From assembly GCF_000829695.1 (NCBI RefSeq), contig NZ_BBNN01000032.1:62001-126000 (forward strand): a stretch of DNA of 64,000 nt, in the 5' to 3' direction. Within the stretch, counting starts at the first letter, position 1. Every line of letters starts with the position of its first letter. Made by a program: the position numbers and the translations under genes. Shown in pieces: positions 58,609 to 64,000 of the stretch. This DNA comes from Streptomyces sp. NBRC 110035 (GTDB lineage: Bacteria; Actinomycetota; Actinomycetes; Streptomycetales; Streptomycetaceae). Under the pieces are notes generated by a model. It was not told the origin of the DNA. It made no database searches and saw only the letters and a program-made list of their open reading frames with translations.

Positions 58609-60113
58609 TCGGCGCCGTCACCCCTGCGGTCGCCGCCCCGGCCACCGTCGTCCCCGCCGCCGTCGTTCTCGCCCCCGCCGGCGTCCCCGGTGGTGTCTTC
58701 GGTGTCGTCGGCCTTGCTCCGCTTGCCGAGGTCGTGCTTGCCCGCCGCCTCGCCGAGCATCTTGTCCAGCTCGGAGAAGTCGACCTGCTCGCGGTGCACG
58801 AAGCCGTCCGGGTCGTCCAGATCGGTGGCCGTCGGCAGCATGTCCGGGTGGGCCCACAGGGCGTCCCGCCCGTCGACACCGCGCGCGTCCGTGAGCGAGG
58901 CCCACAGGCGTGAGGCGTCCCGCAGCCGGCGCGGGCGCAGCTCCAGGCCGATCAGCGTGGCGAACGTCTGCTCCGCGGGGCCGCCCGAGGCGCGGCGGCG
59001 GCGCAGCGTCTCGCGCAGCGCGTCCGCCGACGACAGGCGGGGCTTCGCCGCCGCGTGCACCACGGCGTCCACCCAGCCCTCGACGAGAGCCAGCGCCGTC
59101 TCGAGTCGGGCCAGCGCCGTCTTCTGCTGCGGGGTGTCCTCCGGCTGGAACATGCCCTGCTGAAGAGCCTCCTGGAGCTGCTCCGGGTTCTGCGGGTCGA
59201 ACTGGCCGACCACGTCCTCCAGCTTGGCGGTGTCGACCTTGATCCCGCGCGCATAGCCGTCGACCGCGCCGTACAGATGCGAGCGCAGCCACGGCACATG
59301 CGCGAACAGGCGCTGGTGGGCGGCCTCGCGCAGGGCGAGATACAGCCGTACCTCCTCCTGCGGGACGCCCAGGTCCTTGCCGAAGGCCGCAATGTTCACC
59401 GGCAGCAGCGCGGCCTTGCCGGCCGGGCCGAGCGGCAGACCGATGTCGGTGGAGCCGACGACCTCACCGGCCAGCACGCCGACCGCCTGACCGATCTGCG
59501 TACCGAACATGGCCCCGCCCATCGAGCGCATCATGCCGATCAGCGGGCCCGCCATGGCCTGCATCTCCTCCGGCAGTACGTCGCCCATGGCGGTGCCGAC
59601 ACGCTCGGCGACCGGGTCCACGAGCTCCCGCCACGCCGGAAGCGTCGCCTCGACCCACTCCGCGCGGCTCCAGGCCACCGAGGAGGCCGCACCGGACGGC
59701 AGCGAGGTGGCGTCGTCCAGCCACAGGTCGGCCAGCCGGACGGCCTCGTCGACGGCCCTGCGCTCGGCGGGACCGACGCTCGCGTCCTTCGTGCCGTCGG
59801 CGGTGCCCTGGGACACCGTCTGGCGGGCGATCTGCTTGGCCATGTCCCAGTTCACCGGTCCGCCCTCGTAGGAGAGCATCTGGCCGAGCTGCTGGAACGC
59901 GGCGCCCAGGTCGTTGGGGTTCAGGGAACCGAACATCGCGGCGAACGGATTGTCCGCGCCGGGCGCGCCGAAGCCACCGGCTCCGGACATGCCGAAACCG
60001 AACGGGTTGGCCGGGTCCTGACCACCACCGCTCTGCTGGTCCTTCTTCTTGCCCTCGTCGCCGTCGTCCGGCTCCTCCGGCGGAAGGCCGAATCCGAATG
60101 GGGTGTCACTCAC
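58605..60113 (-). CDS. Zincin_2/DUF2342-family protein (Rv3195-type)
   Basis: A 502-aa protein with Gly/Phe/Asp-rich ends and a helical central domain. MAGPLIGMMRSMGGAMFGTQIGQAVGVLAGEVVGSTDIGLPL and LYLALREAAHQRLFAHVPWL are typical of the DUF2342 putative hydrolase group. The position expected to read HExxH is REAAH, so a metal ligand may be missing or the group may not be a true protease. GTG 60113 has GAGG 6 nt upstream; upstream codons are leader. It is adjacent to a Nudix gene and near the PDZ protease, as in mycobacteria. Confidence 0.85.
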   Translation of the reverse strand: MSDTPFGFGLPPEEPDDGDEGKKKDQQSGGGQDPANPFGFGMSGAGGFGAPGADNPFAAMFGSLNPNDLGAAFQQLGQMLSYEGGPVNWDMAKQIARQTVSQGTADGTKDASVGPAERRAVDEAVRLADLWLDDATSLPSGAASSVAWSRAEWVEATLPAWRELVDPVAERVGTAMGDVLPEEMQAMAGPLIGMMRSMGGAMFGTQIGQAVGVLAGEVVGSTDIGLPLGPAGKAALLPVNIAAFGKDLGVPQEEVRLYLALREAAHQRLFAHVPWLRSHLYGAVDGYARGIKVDTAKLEDVVGQFDPQNPEQLQEALQQGMFQPEDTPQQKTALARLETALALVEGWVDAVVHAAAKPRLSSADALRETLRRRRASGGPAEQTFATLIGLELRPRRLRDASRLWASLTDARGVDGRDALWAHPDMLPTATDLDDPDGFVHREQVDFSELDKMLGEAAGKHDLGKRSKADDTEDTTGDAGGGENDGGGDDGGRGGDRRGDGAE

Positions 60114-60305
60114 GGGATTCCTCGGCTGATAGGGCCACCGGTTCCTTCCGGCGGCGCGATTGCCCGACAACACCACCCAGCGTAGACACCTGAGGCGGTT
60201 CGAGCCTCGATGCTTCGCCGACAGAAGGCCTGCGGCAGGATGGATGCCACCTGGTACGCATGCCTCGCATGCGCTCGTACTGAAGACAACCGCTGGAGAC
60301 GCCCG

Positions 60306-61421
60306 GTGAGTTCCCCAGATCCACAGGTTCGCGCAGCGCGAAACCGGTCAACCCGCTCGTCGCCCGCGCGAGGGCCCGTCGTCGCGGTCACCGGCGCCGC
60401 CTCCGGTGTCGGCGCGCTGCTCACCGGGCGGCTCGCCGCCTCGGAGGAGATCAAGCAGGTCATCGCCATCGACGAACGCCGCGGTGAGTGCGCCGAGGCA
60501 CAGTGGCACATCCTGGACGTACGGGATCCCGCCATCGCGGACCGGCTGCGGGGGGCCGACGTCGTCGTCCATCTGGCACTCGACCTCGACCTGGAGACCG
60601 ACGCCGCCGCCCGGACGGCCTACAACGTCCGCGGGACGCAGACCGTGCTGACCGCCGCGGCGGCCGCCGGAGTGCACCGAGTGGTGCTGTGCACCTCGAC
60701 GATGGTCTACGGAGCGCTCCCGGACAACGAGCTGCCGCTGTCCGAGGACGCGGAACTGCGGGCCACCGCCGAGGCGACGGGCGTGGGCGACCTCCTGGAG
60801 ATCGAGCGGCTCGCGCGCAGGGCACCCCGCGCGCACCCCGGTCTCCATGTCACGGTGGTACGGCCCGCTGTGCTCGTGGGCGGCACCGACACCGCACTGA
60901 CCAGGTACTTCGAGTCGCCCCGGTTGCTTGTGGTGGCCGGCTCGCGGCCCGCGTGGCAGTTCTGCCACGTCGACGACCTGTGCAGCGCCCTGGAGTACGC
61001 CGTCCTGGAGAAGGCCGACGGAGAGCTGGCCGTCGGGTGCGACGGATGGCTGGAGCAGGAGGAGGTCGAGGAGCTCAGCGGGATCCGGCGGATGGAGCTG
61101 CCGTCGGCGGTCGCGCTGGGCGCGGCGGCCCGGCTGCACCGGATCGGGCTCACCCCGTCCCCGGCCGGGGACCTGGCGTACACGATGCACCCCTGGGTGG
61201 TCAGCGGGAGCCGACTGCACGACGCCGGGTGGCGGCCCGCCCACACCAACGAGCAGGTGCTGGCCGAGCTCCTGGAGGAAGTCTCCGGCCGGCACACGGT
61301 CGCCGGGCGCCGGCTCGGGCGCAAGGATGCGACGGCGGCCGGCGCGGCGGGAGCGACGGTGGCCCTGCTGGGCGCGGCGGCGGTGGTGCGGCGGGCGCGG
61401 AAGGCCCGGCGGCGGATCTGA
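60306..61421 (+). CDS. NAD-dependent epimerase/dehydratase (extended SDR)
   Basis: A 371-aa protein. VAVTGAASGVGALLTGRLA is the dinucleotide-binding motif, HLALDLDLE and YNVRGTQTVLTAAAAAGV follow, and the STMVYGALPDNELPL region holds the Tyr; the usual YxxxK Lys is not obvious, so activity is uncertain. The C-terminus has a hydrophobic helix (TAAGAAGATVALLGAAAVV) and a basic end, suggesting a membrane anchor. GTG 60306 has GGAG about 8 nt upstream. It is divergent from the zincin_2 gene. Confidence 0.85.
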   Translation: MSSPDPQVRAARNRSTRSSPARGPVVAVTGAASGVGALLTGRLAASEEIKQVIAIDERRGECAEAQWHILDVRDPAIADRLRGADVVVHLALDLDLETDAAARTAYNVRGTQTVLTAAAAAGVHRVVLCTSTMVYGALPDNELPLSEDAELRATAEATGVGDLLEIERLARRAPRAHPGLHVTVVRPAVLVGGTDTALTRYFESPRLLVVAGSRPAWQFCHVDDLCSALEYAVLEKADGELAVGCDGWLEQEEVEELSGIRRMELPSAVALGAAARLHRIGLTPSPAGDLAYTMHPWVVSGSRLHDAGWRPAHTNEQVLAELLEEVSGRHTVAGRRLGRKDATAAGAAGATVALLGAAAVVRRARKARRRI

Positions 61422-61435
61422 GCACCACGCGGCAC

Positions 61436-61459
61436 CCGTCGGCGACAGGACGCCGACGG
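61436..61459 (+). terminator. Hairpin after the epimerase gene
   Basis: CCGTCGGCG and CGCCGACGG form a 9-bp stem with a 6-nt loop, 15 bp past the stop. Confidence 0.55.
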
Positions 61460-61509
61460 GGCACCGGGGCGCTTTTGCGCCGTCGTGGGCGTGGGGCACG
61501 ATGGAGGGC

Positions 61510-61968
61510 ATGGCATCCACGAACGGTCACCCCGGTGAGCAGCCCGCGCAGGACCCGATCAAGCTGATCGCGATCCGGGAGGCGCCGCTCTCCGTCGACG
61601 AGGTCTTCCGGGCCGTCGGCGACGAGGCGGCCGGAGGGACGGCACTGTTCGTGGGGACCGTGCGCAACCACGACGGCGGGACCGACGTCGACGAGCTGGG
61701 GTACTCGTGCCACCCGAGCGCCGAGGACGAGATGCGGCGGATCGCCGAGAAGGTCGTCGCCGAGTACCCCGTGCGGGCGCTGGCGGCCGTGCACCGGGTG
61801 GGGGACCTCGGGGTCGGGGATCTCGCCGTCGTCGTCGGCGTGTCGTGCGCGCACCGGGGCGAGGCCTTCGAGGCCTGCCGGAAACTGATCGACGACCTCA
61901 AGCACGAGGTGCCCATCTGGAAGCACCAGACGTTCTCGGACGGGACCGAGGAGTGGGTCGGCGCGTAG
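61510..61968 (+). CDS. moaE: Molybdopterin synthase catalytic subunit MoaE
   Basis: A 152-aa protein matching MoaE: FVGTVRNHDGG, a central AVHRVGDLGVGDLAVVVGVSCAHR, AFEACRKLIDDLK and PIWKHQTFSDGTEEWVG with the catalytic Lys. MoaE uses thiocarboxylated MoaD to convert cyclic pyranopterin monophosphate to molybdopterin; moeZ in this window can charge MoaD. ATG 61510 is used; ATG 61501 lies before the GGAGG and is less likely. CACGAT 7 nt upstream may be its -10. Confidence 0.93.
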   Translation: MASTNGHPGEQPAQDPIKLIAIREAPLSVDEVFRAVGDEAAGGTALFVGTVRNHDGGTDVDELGYSCHPSAEDEMRRIAEKVVAEYPVRALAAVHRVGDLGVGDLAVVVGVSCAHRGEAFEACRKLIDDLKHEVPIWKHQTFSDGTEEWVGA

Positions 61969-62159
61969 CGTCGTCGTGGGCGGGCGGGACCTGCTGGGAG
62001 GACCCCCCCTGAGAACCGTTGCACCACCTCCGTTCCCGTACGTCTGCTCCCGGTTCCACTCCGCTTGCACAACCTCCCCCCGGGTATGAGCGTGGTCAGT
62101 GCGGATGGTTGATCTGCTGATCAGCCAGTCGCGGACGCTCATGGGGATGGGAGGTCGGC

Positions 62160-62339
62160 ATGGCGGCGCTTGCCTGGTTGCTGATTCCGTTGATGGCCGC
62201 GGTCGGCGCGGGACTGTGGGGCAGTTGGGCCAATCGCACCCGGCGGGTGCGCAGCGACGGCCCCGAGCTCATCGGTTACGCCCGGTTCCGCGAGGCCATG
62301 GAGAGGCCTCGGCCGACAGCGGAAGAGGCCCGGCCCTAG
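62160..62339 (+). CDS. Small single-pass membrane protein, 59 aa
   Basis: A 59-aa protein with an N-terminal membrane helix (AALAWLLIPLMAAVGAGLWGSW) and a basic then acidic cytoplasmic tail (NRTRRVRSDGPELIGYARFREAMERPRP). ATG 62160 has GGGAGG 6 nt upstream. I think similar short proteins precede the PDZ protease gene in other streptomycetes, but no function is known. It ends 98 nt before that gene. Confidence 0.75.
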   Translation: MAALAWLLIPLMAAVGAGLWGSWANRTRRVRSDGPELIGYARFREAMERPRPTAEEARP

Positions 62340-62425
62340 GGCCGGAACGGCAGGTCACAGGCGTAGGACAAGGTCAGGGCTGCCCGGACGGGCTGCCCTG
62401 ACAGTGCGCTGACAGACCCGTCCCG

Positions 62426-62431
62426 TACTGT
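62426..62431 (+). promoter_or_regulatory. Candidate -10 (TACTGT) for leaderless PDZ protease mRNA
   Basis: TACTGT, 6 nt, then ATG 62438. Two CTGACAG copies lie just upstream (62390s and 62409-62415). Confidence 0.45.
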
Positions 62432-62437
62432 CGGTGC

Positions 62438-63532
62438 ATGCCACGCCGCACCGCGACGATGCTCGCCTCCACCCTCATGCTGATCGTGCTTCTGTGCGCG
62501 GGTGTGTTCATCCCTGTGCCGTACTCGGAGATGTCCCCCGGGCCGACGGTGAACACTCTGGGCGATCACGACGGCGACCCGGTGCTGCGGATCGACGGGC
62601 GCAAGACGTATCCGACCGACGGCCACCTCAACATGACCACGGTGCGGGTCACGAGCGCCGACTACCGGATGAACCTGGTCGAGGCCGTCTACGGATGGCT
62701 CGCGCACGACAACAAGGTCGTGCCGCACGACACGCTCTACCCCGACGGCAAGACGGAGGAGCAGTCCACCCAGGAGAACGCCGAGGAGTTCAGCCAGTCC
62801 CAGGAGAGCGCCAAGGTCGCCGCCCTGAAGGAACTCGACGTCCCGGTGAAGTCCTGGGTGATCGTCTCCACGGTCGTCAAGGGATCGCCCGCCGAGGGCA
62901 AGCTGCACGCGGGTGACGTGATCAAGAGCGTCGACGGCAGCACGGTGCGCGAGCCGGCCGACGTCGCCGAGCTGGTGACCAAGCACGAGCCCGGCGAGGA
63001 CGTCGGCTTCACGATCGTGCCCGCCAAGGAGCAGGCCGCCGCCGAGAAGGAGAACCGGACGCCGACCGAGACCGAGGAGATCACGGTCACCACCGCGGCC
63101 TCCGACGACGCCGGGGACGACCGCGCCGTCGTCGGGATCGCCGCAGGAACCGACCACACCTTCCCGTTCACCATCGACATCAAGCTCGCCGACGTCGGCG
63201 GGCCGAGCGCCGGTCTGATGTTCGCACTCGGCATCTACGACAAGCTCACCCCGGGCAGCCTGACCGGCGGCAGGTTCGTCGCCGGCACCGGCACCATCGA
63301 CGACACCGGCAAGGTCGGGCCGATCGGCGGGATCGAGATGAAGACGGTCGGCGCGCGCGCCAAGGGCGCCGAGTACTTCCTCACGCCCGCCGACAACTGC
63401 GCGGCCGCCGCCGTGGACACCCCCGAAGGGCTGACGCTCATCAAGGTGGACACCATCGACGACGCCCTCGGCGCCCTGAAGGACCTCGACTCCGGCGACA
63501 CCGCCGACCTGCCGACGTGCACCGCCTCCTGA
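62438..63532 (+). CDS. YlbL-like PDZ / Lon-type Ser-Lys protease
   Basis: A 364-aa protein: N-terminal membrane anchor (MLASTLMLIVLLCAGVFIPVPY), a PDZ domain (about 145-210, VKGSPAEGKLHAGDVIKSVDG) and a Lon-type S16 protease domain. The nucleophile is in GGPSAGLMFAL (about 250-260), and the Lys lies in the later IEMKTVGARAKGAEYFL segment. This is the YlbL/Rv3194c family of extracytoplasmic Ser-Lys proteases, likely in envelope quality control together with the HtrA-like protease at the other end of the window. It is probably leaderless. Confidence 0.92.
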   Translation: MPRRTATMLASTLMLIVLLCAGVFIPVPYSEMSPGPTVNTLGDHDGDPVLRIDGRKTYPTDGHLNMTTVRVTSADYRMNLVEAVYGWLAHDNKVVPHDTLYPDGKTEEQSTQENAEEFSQSQESAKVAALKELDVPVKSWVIVSTVVKGSPAEGKLHAGDVIKSVDGSTVREPADVAELVTKHEPGEDVGFTIVPAKEQAAAEKENRTPTETEEITVTTAASDDAGDDRAVVGIAAGTDHTFPFTIDIKLADVGGPSAGLMFALGIYDKLTPGSLTGGRFVAGTGTIDDTGKVGPIGGIEMKTVGARAKGAEYFLTPADNCAAAAVDTPEGLTLIKVDTIDDALGALKDLDSGDTADLPTCTAS

Positions 63533-63576
63533 CCGTGCGGACTGCCCGCGGGGGTTGTTGACGGGCACGCCTCGGA

Positions 63577-64000
63577 CTACGCCTCGAACGTCGCCGTCAG
63601 CGCCTCCGCCAGCCCCGGCACCAGGGCGGAACCGGTGAGGACCTCCGTCGGCGAGTCCTTCTCCCGCAGCCGCAGGGCGGAATCGCGGGCACCGTCGCGC
63701 AGTACCGCGACCGTCATACGGACCTCCTGGCGCTTCGGGTGCTTCGCCACCCACGCGGCCAGCGCGTCCTGGTCCAGATCCTGCGGAACCTGGGCCTCCG
63801 CGGACGGCGGCAGCATCAGACGCTCCACGGTCAGGGCGCAGCCGGCCACCGAGTCGGGCCAGGCGATGGTGCCCAGGAACTCGTCCAGCGGCTTGCCCGT
63901 TGGAATGGCATCCTGCTCGATCGGGGTGAAGGCGGTCGTCTCCTGCTCGTCGCCCGGACCGAGCCGGTGCGCGAGGGAGGGCTGCTCGGCACGCAGCCGT
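63577..64000 (-). CDS. PPA1309-family protein (N-terminus outside window)
   Basis: The frame is open from the window edge for 140 codons to TAG 63577. The visible part (EQETTAFTPIEQDAIPTGKPLDEFLGTIAWPDSVAGCALTVERL...RMTVAVLRDGARDSALRLREKDS) matches the actinobacterial PPA1309 family of small soluble proteins of unknown function that neighbour the PDZ protease and UPF0182 genes. The GTG at 63849 is internal, not the start. It is convergent with the PDZ protease gene. Confidence 0.8.
   Translation of the reverse strand, partial: RLRAEQPSLAHRLGPGDEQETTAFTPIEQDAIPTGKPLDEFLGTIAWPDSVAGCALTVERLMLPPSAEAQVPQDLDQDALAAWVAKHPKRQEVRMTVAVLRDGARDSALRLREKDSPTEVLTGSALVPGLAEALTATFEA

Overview
This window is almost certainly a Streptomyces chromosome core segment. 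It has very high GC with strong G/C third positions, many GTG starts, convergent genes separated by GC-rich hairpin terminators, a WblC/WhiB7 gene with an AT-hook, mycoredoxin, the AdnA/AdnB pair and a MoeZ-type protein. Gene order follows actinobacterial synteny. As I recall the Mycobacterium tuberculosis map, the left end matches htrA-tatB...mrp...corA (Rv1223-Rv1239c). The rest matches rhlE, ferritin-like, DUF3107, tetR, zincin, moeZ, adnA, adnB, nudC, mrx1, uvrD2, whiB7, ABC1 kinase, zincin_2 and the PDZ/Lon-like protease (Rv3211 down to Rv3194c).

Left part (1-16.3 kb): an HtrA-type membrane serine protease (5' end outside the window), TatB, a minus-strand operon (MgtE/CBS protein, DUF1003 membrane protein, Mrp iron-sulfur carrier), a lipoprotein, a CorA channel with an unusually long leader, a SUFU-domain protein, a zinc-ribbon protein, a PHP phosphoesterase, a MarC-family protein, a 50-aa gene, an NYN-domain protein and an alpha/beta hydrolase. 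Middle (16.4-36.3 kb): a DEAD-box helicase with a long repetitive basic tail and a CTG start, a ferritin-like protein, small conserved genes, a TetR regulator, a metzincin-like DUF3152 protein, a sugar-modifying operon (PelF-like glycosyltransferase, membrane protein, 15-codon micro-ORF, epimerase), moeZ, a secreted S33 aminopeptidase, a membrane/kinase-like/flippase fusion and an alkyltransferase-like DNA repair protein.

Right part (36.5-64 kb): adnA and adnB (recombination helicase-nucleases), a decayed M20 peptidase, nudC, a small low-GC accessory patch with a recombinase remnant and a methyltransferase fragment, mycoredoxin, uvrD2, and wblC with a long attenuator-type leader. Then come an ABC1 kinase operon with a ThiF-like protein, a YgjP-like metallopeptidase, a TerD-AIM24 fusion followed by two AIM24 genes, a Nudix/zincin_2 pair, an epimerase, moaE, a 59-aa membrane protein, a Lon-like PDZ protease and the C-terminal part of a PPA1309-type protein.

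The most interesting non-genic signals are: two copies of a 215-240 bp element with terminal inverted repeats and internal hairpins placed after gene ends (1921-2159 and 20171-20385); a recurring TANNNT-6/7-nt-start arrangement that predicts many leaderless mRNAs; the wblC leader; the corA leader; the ATGA-coupled micro-ORF; and the repeat-rich helicase tail. No rRNA, tRNA or CRISPR array was seen.
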